64,000 nucleotides of DNA from Ligustrum vulgare (GCA_963555705.1 OY743180.1:39836129-39900128); one strand, 5' to 3'. Positions 47,236 to 60,120 are shown, counted from the stretch's first letter. A program made the numbers and translations. Notes: generated by a model not told the origin, from the sequence alone.

Positions 47236-47903
47236 GAAGAGCAGGGCTGCTGATCTTGCACTTCCTCATAGAACTGTATGTGTATTATTGATCTAGAGTT
47301 TAAGAGCATTTAATCCATATCCTCCAAGTGCATTGTGTATTATTGATCTAGAGTTCACGAGATATATATTTTTTTCAAATCCCTGTCCATCTGATACTAA
47401 TCAAGAATTTTGTTGACACTAATTAATTGTTAATAATTATGTGTAATGAAATTATTAATGAATCAGAAACCGACCAAACATTTGACGTTGATGTGGGTAA
47501 AAGATTATCGAAGCAGTGAGATTTTTCCCTAATCTCCCTAAAATACTTTATGAAATCTACAAACTGGATTTTATGTGCATAATCTCATTTTTAGGCGCTG
47601 TGTGAAATTTAGTGAATTTTATTTTTGAGTGTGTTTGTTTTAGTTTATGATAAATTTGGATCAATATTTAATTACATTTAAAGTTTTCTAACGGGTTTTT
47701 TAGATTGCCATCTCTTTTATTTCTGGACTTCAAATTGATTTCTTTGATTTCATAGGAAAGCTTATTATTATTATTATTATTATTATAAATAAATAAAATA
47801 AAAGAAAGGACGTGTTTTTCTTGACTTTGTGCTTGTATATTTGCTCAGAGAGAAACTTAATACTATTATGTTGAGTAATTGCTTTAAATTTTATTGATTT
47901 TTA

Positions 47904-48072
47904 GGTTGGGTTGCCATATGTTGGCAATCAACTCTTTTCAAACCCTTACCAAGTTATCTATTCCTGCTAAATATTTCCCCTTTTGTACTATTCAGCGAGG
48001 CGAGGCTAAAGACAATATTCCTGATAACCGATTTGATTGGCTTTGTCAACTGTTCAAGCCAAAGAGTGAGGT
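47904..48072 (+). pseudogene. captured exon of an Obg-like ATPase 1 (YchF/OLA1) gene
   Basis: After a TTTTTAG acceptor, the plus strand reads VGLPYVGN in one frame and, after a one-base loss in the P-loop (GKST of the family), TLTKLSIPAKYFPFCTI and IPDNRFDWLCQLFKPKSEV in the next. This matches the conserved N-terminal stretch of the YchF/OLA1 GTPase family (VGLPNVGKSTLFN, IPAENFPFCTI, PDERFDWLCQ). The P-loop is thus destroyed, and the following residues do not continue the G domain. A donor-like GAGGTTCGTG follows. Upstream 47440-47500 may be another captured piece. It is not functional. Confidence 0.8.
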
Positions 48073-48595
48073 TCGTGACTTGAATTGAAGATTCATTACT
48101 CATTGAAAGAGTTGATCTTTGTGTTATCTTCACAAGGTAAAGTCTAAGTGATAGCTTATCTTCCACCATGATTTTCATCTAATTAGTTGGCACTAAATTA
48201 ATTTTCTATTTGTACAATCAGTTTATCGCTTAGTGTTGCTAGGAAGATAGAAATGACAGCAACTATTCCAATTCTTCATTATTATTATTAAAAATACTAA
48301 ACATTGCATAATTTGACGTTCTAGACTTTCATAAAGTCTAGAACTTTTGTTTTGCGTCAGGATAACTTGCGAAGCGGGCAGCTAAAGCTTGATAAATTCT
48401 TGAGTTAAACTTGACTCCTAGACTCCAAAACAACTGTGCAACTACAAGATTTTGAAATGATTTGGTTGTGATGAGTATTGATTCTAGATTATTGTAGGCG
48501 TGGAGATAGGGATGGATTTTGGAATTATTTGATTGTAGTTTGATGATGAAGGAGCTTTTAGTTTGATATTTTAAAGTATTATGGTGGTTGTAATA

Positions 48596-48660
48596 TCCCT
48601 CTACAGGTTAGCTAAGTCCAATTTATAGGGGAGATTTTGTCAAAATTTCTGTAAAAGTTT
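48596..48660. repeat. short dispersed repeat shared with 33666-33735
   Basis: CTCTACAGGTTAGCTAAGTC and ATTTATAGGGGAGATTTTGTC here resemble CTCTACAGGTTGGTTATATTC and ATTTATAGGAGATATTCTGC there, and both are followed by AAAATTTCTGTA. Confidence 0.6.
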
Positions 48661-49626
48661 TACAATAGAAAATGATAATTTTAATATTTATTATGATTTA
48701 TTTCTACATTTTTGCATTCAATGCAGTTGGAGTCCTGATGATTAAACTTTTATAATGTCTTTGCAGGTAAAATTCAATTTTGTAATTTCTCACAAGATGG
48801 TTTGTCATGAGCACAGTTAAAGCTAGACTTTAGAAGCCAGGGAAGTACTCATCTTTAATGATGATTCGTGTTGAAAATGATGATAGTAGCTCCTTTTTGT
48901 ATGGCTGCTGGTATGCTAGAGATACTTTTGCAATTTAGAGGGATGGTAACTGTCAAACTTTAAATGTGCAATCAAATAGGTGAAAACTTATATTGCAAAT
49001 TTTGTTTTAATGTAAGAGAATAAAGTACCGTAATTTTTGTTAAGTATTAAAATATATTTGGAATAGTTGATTTATTTTTATAGCACGCATGTTTCATATT
49101 TTACATATTACATATATGTTTGAGAAATTTGTTGGTTATCTGTGGAATTATTTATATTTATTTACAAAAATTAAAAAAAAAATGTTAAAGATCAATGGCA
49201 ACGCGCAATGAGTGTTGTCAAAAGTGTCAACGGCAACGCGTAAAGAGTGTTGTCAAAAGTATCAACGACAACGCGTAACGAGTGTTGCCAAAAGTATCAA
49301 TGACAAAGCGCAACGAATGCTGCCAAAAGTATCTACTGCAACATGCAAAGAACGTTGCTAAAGGTCTATCGCAACATGCAATGAACGTTGTCAAAAGTAT
49401 CAACGACAACGCGCAATGAATGCTGCCAAAGATCTATCGCAACGCGCAGTGAACGTTGTCAAAGGTCTACCGCAATGCGCAATCCATCATTTTGCAACAC
49501 GCAATGAACGTTGCCGTATCCTTTCCCTCTACGGTAACACTGCGATTTGCAACATGCACTTGAACGTTGCAAAAGGTCTTTTGCAACATTTTTTGCGCGT
49601 TGTCGTATGCTGTTTTTGTTGTAGTG

Positions 49627-49879
49627 TGGAAGCACATTCAAACGAGTGTTTTTCAAATAGAATGTAATTCATCATCTACAAAATTAGAATGTCATATAAC
49701 ATAGATGGTCAAAGCTTAATATTAATGTTGTTTGCTTACCTACTTTATTATAATACACAAGCCTAAACAAAATGGACTTAGCAGTGGCGTTCAAAACAAT
49801 ATTCAACACAGTTGTTGGTGGGGAAAAAAAAACTAGCTAATATAAATTGCAATGCTACATTAATCCCTCAATAAAAGTA
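49627..49879. other. non-coding spacer
   Basis: Nothing recognised between the CACTA end and the MULE pseudogene. Confidence 0.4.
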
Positions 49880-52090
49880 AATCATCAACCCCAATTCTAG
49901 ATTATTTAACTTTCTTACACTTTCCTTTCATTGAACTGCGAGGTATTGTGGGTTGAGGTCGTACATTTGTAACATATGGATTTAATGTTAATCCAGTCCC
50001 TGGTGTAGGCATGAATTGCAACCTAGTGGTGTGTCCTCTTGCTATAAAGCAGGTGAAGTAATAAATTATCCTATGAAAATTAAAATATCATTAGAACACT
50101 TATACTTTATGAAAGAAACCAATTTCTAAGCTAGTAAATTTCAGTTTAACATGGGTTATCTGATTAGTTGCATTAGGTGTGTCGGGTGGTTTATATTAAC
50201 TCATGCTGTGGCCTTTCTTTTCATAAACACTGCATTTCATCTCCACTTGACATTTCCTTTTCATTTCTTGCTCACTCCATTCTGGAGATCACATTTTCTT
50301 TGGCTTTCTTCACTTGTTTTCTTTCTCCCTCTTACTATAACAAACCAACCAGGAGGCTTGACCAGAAATGCATCTACTACGGGCCACAACTTCTTCCAGT
50401 TGATTGGATTGACCAAATTATTATAACATTTCAAGTAAGTATCCACTTTGTAGTACATGTGCACAAAATCATTTGAAAGATCTCGATAATCGAATATATC
50501 AGCAATAACATGCGAATATTGAATTCCAGATAGTTGGTACCTCCTACATGCACATCTACGAGCCCTCAAATAAAAAGGAAACTCTCTCTATAGGTATGAT
50601 ACATAGTATTGTGGGCCCTCTGACCATTTAACATTACACTCGCCCTTGCAACGTTCTTCTCCATTTTTCTTAAATCTTTGTCACAGAGAACTAGTAACCC
50701 TATGCATTTTGTCGCATCTTATCTGAATGCATTCCATAAAGCTGATGTACAAGTCAATTAAAATTTTGAAGATGGACTTCTCTCTGTCCTCCAAGATGGT
50801 ATTGTAGAAACACTCACATAAGTTGTTCAAGAGGGCATCACTATGGTAGTTTGTGAGGAATGGAGACTTACACCACTAAGTTGCCACTCTCTCTACTAAC
50901 CACTTATTTGTATCTTCATTTTCCTGTACATCTCTCTCGTCCAAAGTTTGAAATCAGCGAATATTATTGTCCTAGTTGCTCTCCACATGTAGTTTTTTGA
51001 AGTTCGTATACATGTACCTCACACAAAACCTATTTTCGACCATTGGAAACTTTTATGTTCTGGTAACTTATGCATGTCACTCATGAACCTCCACTGGTCA
51101 CTGTCTTCAATCCCAATATCATCCTCCAAGCAGCTAGATTTTCCTTCTATACAACATTGTAAGCAATGGGTATATGTAGTCATTTGCATCAAGTTCCACT
51201 GTTGAAAGCATTTGACCCCCAAAAGTTCCTTTCAAAAAGCACTTGTTTAACTCAACCAATTGCGTACTACCAGACATGAACCTTTTTACATGTGTTTAAC
51301 CAACTGTATATTTCCTGGTACTTTCTATCATTGAAGCCTATTCTCACTATTGAACCAGAGTTAATTCTAAATATCTTTGCTGCAAAGCTCCTGAGTAACC
51401 TAAATTGATGATATTCCATCCCCTTAAATAAGAACTTTCACATACCTTCTACTTCTTCATGCATTAACCTATTAATTTTTAGTTTCAAATCATCCTTAAC
51501 CCCATTGATAAAAATAAAATAAAATAAAAAATCTATTCTCCAACCTGGATCAGCCTTAAATATCTCCACATACCTCTTTGCTAGATACGCATAAGTGCAG
51601 TGCCTATTAGTTTTATCCCTGTAGCATGTATGATTTGCATTGTATGACATAATATGCATACATTTCTTTTATTTTATTCAAAATAGTCCTCATTACAAAT
51701 GCCTTGCACTCTATTTACATTGTTCACATTGAGTTTTACATTAGTCATACTTACTACCCCATATTGCTTAATTGCTTTCTTGCATTTGTCTATGTCCCGA
51801 AACCGCCACAGAATTTTGGGAATCTAAAATCATGCTCTTCACCATATGAATAATCAATCTCAAGCTTAATAGGCTCGTCTTTATTGGACATATCTGAGTT
51901 AGCCTCAACTAAGACTGAATTGTACCCAATAATTTACACTCTGGTGTGACTTATCAAAATGGAAACTATAATCATCAACCTCTTTGTCAAAATCTGGGAA
52001 TCCCAAATCCCCATCTAGCATTTCCTCAGACTGATTGGGTTCTAAATTAGAACAATCAAAGAAATTTATTTTAATGATCAACAAGAACAT
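49880..52090 (-). pseudogene. MuDR-type MULE transposase, broken
   Basis: A DDE transposase of plant Mutator-like elements. From right to left on the minus strand: an acidic N-terminal part (GDLGFPDFDKEVDDYSF, about 52010), the AIKRY-like helper region NANHTCYRDKTNRHCTYAYL and AKRYVEIFKADPGWRI (about 51640-51540), the catalytic region NKCFLKGTFGGQMLSTVELD (51270-51180, where the family has DGCFLK, so the first Asp is lost), WRFMSD (about 51090), and the C-terminal SWIM-type finger CACRRYQLSGIQYSHVIADI (about 50550-50500). There Tyr replaces the third metal ligand. A HxYY-like YVHMYYKVDTYLKCY and INPINWKKLWP follow. Several frameshifts and stops separate these. I saw no terminal inverted repeats. 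Confidence 0.85.
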
Positions 52091-52640
52091 GGAAACATTG
52101 ACAAAATGATTCTCAAATTACATGGAAGTGAATTAAAATTACACGATGTATGCCACATGATGAAATTCAGATATGGATACAACATAAAAATTGATTGAGC
52201 TAAGTATATTTTAATTTATTTTGCCCAATTTTGAGTTTCAGTACTCTATGTTAGTTGAGTGAATTGATATAGAAAATAAAAACAACACCAACCCACATTT
52301 GGGAGTAGAATTTTATTATTAAGTTCCACATTTAAATCGTTACAACATAATTTTGAGTACATATGAATAACCTATAAATTTCGAGCATTTAGTTCCATAT
52401 GGAGGTCTTTAGGTTAAACATAATTTTCTACATTACAAATATTGTCATGCAACAAAAGTATATCATATTCTTGCATTTTTTAAATGAATGTGAACAAAGT
52501 ACATTAATAGTATGCCACCAAAGAATTAATACAAACAATATTTTGGCTCATTCTTTATCTAACAAGTTATTGAAGTATCACTACTAGATCCACATTCATG
52601 CCCTAAATCTCACTCTTTAACATAAATTACTGGAACAAAC

Positions 52641-53255
52641 TTTATTATTTAAATAGGTCAATCAAACTACCATTACACACTCTTGTATGAAATGTCGGTA
52701 CCTATAAGAAAAGATATCAACATAAGAAATGTATACACCGGAGATGCCATTTTCATATATAACAAAGGATACAAAACACTACTACGACAAAATGAAATAA
52801 AGGAATCGTATGTTGCCTGATTGTTGTCCCTCATTCTCTGATATGCCTTTTAATGGGGGTGATTTGGTCTCCAATTGCCATGTCTTAAAAAAATGACGAC
52901 AAACGTAGGTAATCATTGATTTGGGTGTAAATGGGTGGAGGCAACAATCTTATTATTTAAATAGGTTAACCAACTACCATTACACATTCTTGTAAGAAAT
53001 CTCGATAGTTATAAGAAAAAATATCAACAAAAGAAATGTCGATACTGGAGATGTCATTTTAATACATAACAAAGGACATAAAAAACTAAAACGACAAAAC
53101 AAAACAAAGGAATCAAACATTACCTAATGATGGTCCCTCGTTCTCGAACATGCCATTTTCAATGATGATTTGATCTCCAGTTGCCATGTCCAAAAAAAGG
53201 TCGACAAACATAGGTAATCGCTGACTTGGTGTAAATGGGTGGAAGCAGCTATGTC
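52641..53255. repeat. tandem duplication, about 308 bases, upstream of the MULE coding part
   Basis: 52641-52948 and 52949-53255 are collinear: both begin TTATTATTTAAATAGGT, run through CTACCATTACACA and AACAAAGGA, and end GGTGTAAATGGGTGGA. They differ at many sites. On the minus strand each encodes a possible start MA(T/I)GDQI near 53190 and 52885. Confidence 0.85.
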
Positions 53256-55239
53256 AATTGATTTGGGAGAGGAAAAAAAAAAAAGGTTTTCGAAATGGAC
53301 TACAATTTAAAAAGGCAACTTGTATGGATTTTTGCAACCAGGTTTTATGTATGTGGATTTGGGTATGTGTCTAATTTGTTCCATGTAAGTAATTTGCGTG
53401 ACACGTGATAAATCCGTTAGTTTTATTAAACAACGTGACTTGAGTGCTAGATGTGTAACAAGTTGCATAGCTTAGTGACTATTGAGATACAGTTTCACGT
53501 TAAGTTATTATTACATAGTAACATTTAATAAAGTTTAGTAACCATTCAAATAATTAACCCATCATTTTACATATTGTAGATTCCAGATGGTATCCCAATT
53601 TATCCTTCATTTTAAATTAAAAAAAAAAAAAAAAATCTCTGTTCTTTTCAATTCAAATTTATCAATAAAATAATAATACAAATAAACATCTAAAAGATTC
53701 TCTAATTTTTAATTACACATTTTCTAAAAATCACTATTCAAAAACCTGTTTTTTCAAATAAAGTCTTTGAAATAATAAACATGAAATAGGAGCTAGAAAA
53801 CTAAAAAATGTAACTTTGCGTATGTTCTTTACCGTAATCATTATAATTTATAAATTAATTTATAAACAAAATAATTTTTCAAACTATTTTTCAAGTACAC
53901 ACATTTTCTCTATCCACATTTTAACTCAAAAATACAAATAAAAAAAGGTTAAATATATTACCACCACATCTTAATTCTAAAAAATGTTCATAATCTTTAA
54001 TTAATATTAAAATTATGTCCACCAACTTTTTTTCATTGTATTCTTATTTTTCATTCTTTCATTAGTTAATATATCTCGTCTCTTCAATCGATTTCTGTTA
54101 AAAAAATTATTAAGATGGACCAAAATCATGATTTATTTACCGCTTGTACATTTAATAAGTAAAAAAAATAAAAAATTTAATTGAATACTTGTTCATTGTT
54201 TTAAAGCACGATAATAATAATAAAAAAATTAGACGAAAACTATCATGAAGGACAAAATTTGATAATTGTTGAAAATTTAAAGATAAGAACTTTATGAAAA
54301 AACAAAGAACATAAATGTAATAATCTATAAAGATTAAGAACCAATAATTCAATTCAAATACGGTGTGATTATAAAAAATTGTGATGCAAATATAATTACC
54401 CATAAAAAAATTTGTAATTATTACAATGTTACCGAATACGAAATGAATTTATCAAAAATTCGTATGAGAAAATAGTTTCTTAATCTCTTAAGCCGACACT
54501 CCTCAATCTAACTCATGTATCGATTCAAACAGTCCCACACATCTATGAATTGAATGAAGATTGATATATATATATATATTTTTAATATTAATTTTGTATA
54601 ATAAGGCCGTGAAACGTTAAGATCAGTAGTGTGTTTAGTAAATTATTTATAAAAAAGTTTATAAATATCAAATTTTCTTTTACTTTTTAATCACCCAAAT
54701 TTTTTCGAAATCACTTTTCAATATACTTTATAAAAAAAAAAAAAAAAAAACTAACTGCTTATTTAAAAATAAAAATCAACGAAGGCTAAAATGTCCAAAT
54801 TTGAAGCGCTATAGAGACTATAATAATTAGATAATAATAACAGCCGCAGACACACAAAAAAATTAGGGATTAATGTGTAGCTTTCTCCAATTTAGTACTC
54901 TAGAACGTTGCATTAATAATATCCCGAAAATATAGAGCGACCGCACGCCAAATCTCAATATTCCGTTTATATATATAAAACAAAAATCCAGGGAAATAAA
55001 ATTCAGCTATTTTTTTTTTGCTAAATTTTAAATCGATATTTATGATTTTCATTTGTTGAACTATACGGTCTTTGTTCATTTGGAACATTTATTTCATCCC
55101 TAGATTATTATTTTGTAATAGGCATCATTGCGAGTTTTTGTTTTTATTTTTTCCCTCAATTTCGTAATTCTGTGGGAAATGGTGTTAATTTGGATCTAAA
55201 TTGTATTTTTAATTCAAAAATCTTCGTATCTTTGGGAAA
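53256..55239. other. AT-rich flank and 5' region of the syntaxin-like gene
   Basis: No gene is recognised to about 54900. It contains poly-A runs (53620, 54730), a second copy of the repeat at 46073 (54491-54556) and a short TA tract (54564-54578). The last 300 bases form the promoter and leader of the gene at 55240. I see no convincing single TATA box. Confidence 0.4.
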
Positions 55240-57969
55240 ATGGCATCGAATTTCGATAGATGGGAAAAAGATCCCTTTTTTTCTGCTGCTGAAGAGGTTC
55301 AGGAATCGACCGACAGGTATACGAAGTTGTATTTAAATTTTGCTTTGAATCGATATTTCAAGAATGTAAATTTTACTTCTGTGAAATTTATTTAATTTCG
55401 GTTTGCTTGAATGATCTTGTTTTATGGTGTGATTGATTTTTTATAAATGGAGTTTTATGATATAATAATATTAACTTCTATGATACTTTTTTCAGGATGG
55501 AATCAACTTATAGAACTTGGATTCATGCAAGGAAGGACACCTCTGGGGCTTGGAATGCGGTTGAACTCCGACGAGATCTCCAAACAGCCCTTGGCACTGC
55601 TAAATGGCAGGTAGTTTACCTACATTATGTGAAATGTATTGACATACATATAATGTAGCCACATACTGAGATAAATCCCATTCGGATATCGTTGAGTTTT
55701 GATTTTTATAGCGTGAAATTTATGTTTATAGCATTATCCTACTATGTAGTTATGAAAATGGTTGTTGACTTGCTTGATTATCGCAGATGGAGCAATTTGA
55801 GCGAGCTGTTAGGTCGAGTTATACTAGTTCTAGTTCTAGTTCGGCTAACGATACAAAAGATAGGCATCGAGATTTCATAAGTGCTATAGAGTGCCAGTTG
55901 TCAAAGGTTGAAAGCTCTTTAAAAGAAACAGCAGTCTCTGAGGGAAAACCACCGTTGTCGTGGGCGCGATTAGAAGAAGGAGAACACAATGAGCTTGCTC
56001 TGTTTCTTTCAGGACCATCATTAGCTTTCACAGATAAAATCTCCCAAAAGGATCATGGCAGGGGCCAAGTACCAGAAAACTCAGAAGGGACTAGTAAACA
56101 GTTGATGCCAGAGTGCATGAGTTCCTCTAACTTGGTGTCATGGAGCCAGGTGGAGGCTAAGGAAGAGAAGTTGCAGCAACATCGGAGGACAGCTAGTGCT
56201 GGTGCTGACATTGGTTCCTGGAAGATTGCAGTTGTTGATAATGGTTTACCTCACAATTCATCCAATCGAAAACCTGATCTGCCGCCTAGAAAGATACCCA
56301 GTTTTTCAGGATTTTTAAATACTATGGAGTCCTCTATGCCTAATTTGAAGTGGTCAAAGAATGGCTACAGGAAGTTAAAGTTTTTGGACTGCCATGAAGA
56401 AGCCGATACCATGTTACCTCGATCTCAAAATTTGACCAAAGTATGCATTTTCCTTGGTTACATTTGAAATTGTTTTTCAAATGTCTTTAATTGTTTCTGG
56501 TTAGTTGTATTGTGCTGGTCCTGACAGAATCTACATTTTTTGTGAAGAAAATCAACCCAGTCTGTGAAAGGAATAAGAGTTTCCTCGATGGATGTGATGA
56601 TTATGAGAAGCAACTGGATGGTTGGTCTGGTGCCGTCCAGAGACTGCTTCGGAGGTCCCAATATCATATGCAGTACAGTCGACCCACGCAAGTCATTTTC
56701 TCCATCAGTATCCTCATCTGCTTGATTGGTGAGCTGATAATTATAGTTTTTCCTTTCAATTTGATAATCATCTTTCACTTTTACATTACTTACTCTCTAG
56801 AAGTAAATTTCAAGTTTTAAAATGCACGCTGGTGTTCTTTCTATTGAATTGATAAACCTTTATTTATTTGAGTTATCAATATTTGGTTTAGGACCTGTTC
56901 TTGATATGTTTTTTCTCCTTTGTGCTGCAGCAAGCTTGTTTAATTCATGTTCGATTTATTGACTGGTAGGAAACATGAAATAGATTTTATAACGTTTTAT
57001 GGCTACATGTCATTGCCATCATTTGGATCAAAATAAACTGGAATGTTTTTTCACATGGTAATTGCTGAGTTTTAATTCTGCTTGAGGATCGAAATGTTGT
57101 AGATGCTTTTGCTTTATTTGTTTGAAATTTGAACTCTTGGTCCCCAACCTTTTTTCTGGGCATTTAAATCCTCACCAATTTAAATCCTCAACATTCTAGT
57201 TTGGCCTGTAGTTTCGTCTTTTTTCACTGAAACTGTCCAATATAGGCATTCAACCCCTTTTTCTTAGAGATTTTTTTTTTTTTTTTTTAAATTTTTTTTA
57301 TAATTAACTTTGTGAAAAGCGGACTTATTTGGAGGTGTGGTTAAAAAGAGAGGAAAATTATGGATCCAATATGTAAAGTTATTTCGTTGTGCGTATGTGT
57401 GGTTGAAAATGAGTTTGAGAAAAAATAAGTTATAGAAAATGGGGGCCAAACGAAGCCTAAATTTGACGATAAACAAAATTTCTCGAGGTCAATTAAATAA
57501 AATATTAAAGATAAAAACTTAATAATAAAGGAAAATCCTTTCTTTTCCCCGAGCCCTCCCCTCCCTAACCTTGTGAAGATCTTACCCAAAGAAATAAAGA
57601 ACAGATAATTAGAAACTTCACTACATTAAATTGGTCACCAATGTGAAAATCGTATTGTTTAAATGTAAAGAGAAGAAGCTGTTGTGTTTAACAACTTGAA
57701 GTTTCCCTTGGATGCTTGAATTACTATATCTACATATATGTTTTAGATATTTTGTTTCTTACCAATCAATATTTATACCAATTATGTTTGGGGATAAATT
57801 TTGTATAAAACTTTGTCAGTTCATTATAATAAATAAATGCATTGAAATATCTGCATTCTCTATAAAACTTTGTCAGTTCATTATAATAAATAAATGCATT
57901 GAAATATCTGCATTCTCATGATTTTACTTTAATTACCCTGCAGTTTTTTTGGCTGTGCGTGCACTATGA
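55240..57969 (+). CDS. syntaxin-6 N-terminal-domain protein with C-terminal membrane anchor
   Basis: Five exons: 55240-55316, 55496-55610, 55787-56440, 56548-56728, 57944-57969. All introns have GT..AG and phases agree, giving 350 residues. Residues 1-90 resemble the syntaxin-6/SYP6 N-terminal helical domain (DPFFSAAEEVQEST near 11-24, YRTWIHARKDT near 30, ELRRDLQTALGTAKWQMEQF near 50-69), which in this family binds membrane-fusion partners at the trans-Golgi or endosome. Residues 90-280 are polar and Ser-rich. About 283-325 (INPVCERNKSFLDGCDD, QLDGW, QRLLRRSQY) is conserved in the plant group. Residues 331-350 are one hydrophobic anchor ending AVRAL. I do not see the heptad t-SNARE motif of true SYP61-type SNAREs, so it fits the plant syntaxin/t-SNARE-like subgroup whose exact role is not settled. 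The start ATG has an AAAATGGC context. No defects. Confidence 0.9.
57804..57917. repeat. perfect 57-base tandem duplication in intron 4
   Basis: TATAAAACTTTGTCAGTTC through AAATATCTGCATTCTC is present twice (57804-57860 and 57861-57917). The second copy ends 27 bases before the last exon at 57944. Confidence 0.97.
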
Positions 57970-59550
57970 GGAGGAGCTATTCCCTTTTCATTCTTATTAT
58001 TGATTGATATGGGATGAAAATGCTTACAGGTTTTGGGGTTATCCTTTATGGCGTCACCTGATACTGGTACGTATTAAGTTCTATATTTTAGCAATGTTTT
58101 GCTCACAACTAAATTATGTTCTGAGAATTGAGCAATAACTTTTCCAGGTACACCATGTGAACACCTCCCTCGTATCGTCTTCTGATTGTGAATCAGTTTT
58201 GTTTGTCTCAATTATGTTGTACTATGTAGGATTTTCGGGAATAGTATATTACCTTGGTTCAGGTTAGAATTCGATAGAGAAGTCTGAAGCTAGATATATT
58301 CCACTTCCCGCACTGCAGTTTCTTTGTGTTGTTGTACTATTGATTGGTGTAGAATGTAACCCATATTCAAAAAGTAACGGTCCTCGTGTTCATTGTCGTT
58401 TCTTGTTTGTATTAATAGTCAATTTCCTTGTACTCTTGGATGGAAGATTGCATGAGTCCATATGTTCAAGTGAATTATTGGGTAACATAAGTGACGTTTA
58501 AGTTGTCAGTTCAATGGCATGTTTGTCATAAGGGAAAAAATTTAAATATTATTATTATTATTATTATTTTGTTTGATCTTGTGCAGTAATGATATTGAGT
58601 ACTGTGCGACATGTGGTAATTCTTTTTGCATTATTAGTGAAGAAATTGGGAAATATTGAAATCGTACTTCTAGCTTCCAATGTTTGTTGACAAAGCGTGT
58701 TTTCTCGTAAAACTGTTTTTTCCTTTTTATTTTTATTTTTTTTGGTCTGAAAAATTTGCTTGTAGATTGATGTCGTGGTGTGGATAATAAACTTGAGGCG
58801 TGTTAAGTAAATTCAATTCTCAGCATTTCATTTGGTGAAATCTTTGCAATCATAGGCTTGAATCAACATTAAGTATCATTTTGAGCCATGAAAAAATAAG
58901 TTATACTGTTAAATAGCATATCCATGTGAGGTATTGACATTATTTCATGTCTATTCAAAGGGTTCAACTGTGTAACCTATTTTCTATCTGGATAGGTTGA
59001 TGTTTCGAAGTAAAGGATAGTTGTATACGGGAAGGGTTAGGCTGCTGAACTGACTTGTTTGGTTTGACATGAATCGTGTCATGGGTCGACCCTCCTTTTA
59101 AGCTGCCTAAACCATTGTGGAGACAGTTGGAGTGGCACTATGCAAACTTCATAATCAACTTTGGCAATTTGCAGGGATCTGCTTGTGACATAGAGCTTTT
59201 TGCGCTCTGCCAACAATTCACCTAATTTTTTCTTCTATTATTATTTTTTTATATTTAAAACTAACCAAGAATATGTAAATGAAAAATTCATTTGGGTTCA
59301 GTCGCCTGTTTGGCCCTGCACAAGTCGTTCCGGGGGCTGTCTTCCTATCTGTTAACCTCAAAATGCAATAGGATCAAGCTGCCAAACTCCCCGCCACTTC
59401 CCCGTGTTCACCTTTACATTGTTTGCCAATAACACCTCGTTATAGACAAATGCCATTAGTTCAAAAAAGGATTGACGACATTTTACACTTTGACAGTCAA
59501 GTCACTAGGTAGAAAAAAAAAAAAAAAAATGACACGTGCAGGAGAGGGAG
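57970..59550. other. 3' untranslated region and intergenic flank
   Basis: The transcript end is not clear. AATAAA-like signals are scattered. A short (ATT)n run lies at 58545-58569. No other gene is seen. Confidence 0.4.
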
Positions 59551-59557
59551 AGATGAA

Positions 59558-59830
59558 TAGAGATGGCAACGGGACAGATCAGAGCCAATCTGAATCCGCC
59601 CAGGGGAAATTTGATACGATCCGGATCCATTCTGTGATTCGCCAAATTTCGAGGCGGATTGAGTTCGGAGCGGGACGGATCGAGGAAGAGATCCGCCTAA
59701 TGACCCGTGGTTCTTTTTTTTTTTTTTTTTTTCTTTTTTTGAGCAACCGTGACTAATTCTAGAAACCAAACCCATGAAAATCCAGCTGAATTCCATACAA
59801 ATTCTAGAAACTAAACCCATGAAAATGCAG
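59558..59830. mobile_element. hAT-like MITE fragment and short repeat
   Basis: TAGAGATGGCAACGGGACAG is close to a widespread plant hAT MITE terminus, and GGATCCG and CGGATC phrases follow, as in that family. No inverted right end is seen. A poly-T run (59711-59738) follows, then a 45-base direct duplication built on ATTCTAGAAACCAAACCCAT (59756-59830). Confidence 0.45.
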
Positions 59831-60120
59831 AGAATTATTAGACATGCTACAAAAATTTTCAGAACATGATAATCAGTCATCATTTTCGTCAATTAATTTC
59901 TAAGTAAACCATTAACAAAAAACGCAAGAACAAAAAAATCTGGATCTAAAAATTTAAAAAAAAATATTAACTATAACTATAGAAAAATTAAAAATTACAG
60001 AACAAGAATGTGGAAGTAAAAATCAACACATTCATGACTAGACTATTTGCACCGCTACACCAAGTACTGACAACGGCCAAGCTGCGTGGAGCTGAGGCGC
60101 TATGGCTGCTTCTGTGACCA
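59831..60120. other. spacer before the gypsy LTR
   Basis: A-rich, non-coding, no feature recognised. Confidence 0.4.

Larger units (their letters stand above)
46366..49626. mobile_element. CACTA element carrying captured gene sequence
   Basis: Left CACTACAAGAAAAAAGGC and inverted right CACTACAACAAAAACAGC are CACTA termini. Inside both ends dozens of TTGCAACGCGCA-like motifs occur in both orientations (46380-46940 and 49195-49600), a strong subterminal array. There is no transposase, so the element is non-autonomous. The interior (47000-49100) has an untranslated-leader-like CT-rich part and a captured Obg-like ATPase exon. The 3-bp flanks (CAA and TGG) do not match, so one end may have been altered after insertion. 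Confidence 0.82.

Noticed and set aside
46363..49629. 3-bp target duplication for the Obg-capturing CACTA element
   Set aside because: Flanks are CAA and TGG. The termini are convincing but the duplication is not present.
54152..54403. 83-residue hydrophobic frame on the minus strand
   Set aside because: Phe/Ile/Leu-rich translation of AT-rich DNA, with no promoter or homologue that I recognise.
59472..59892. Open frames on both strands around 59500-59890
   Set aside because: They span homopolymer runs and a hAT-like MITE fragment, and no domain is seen.
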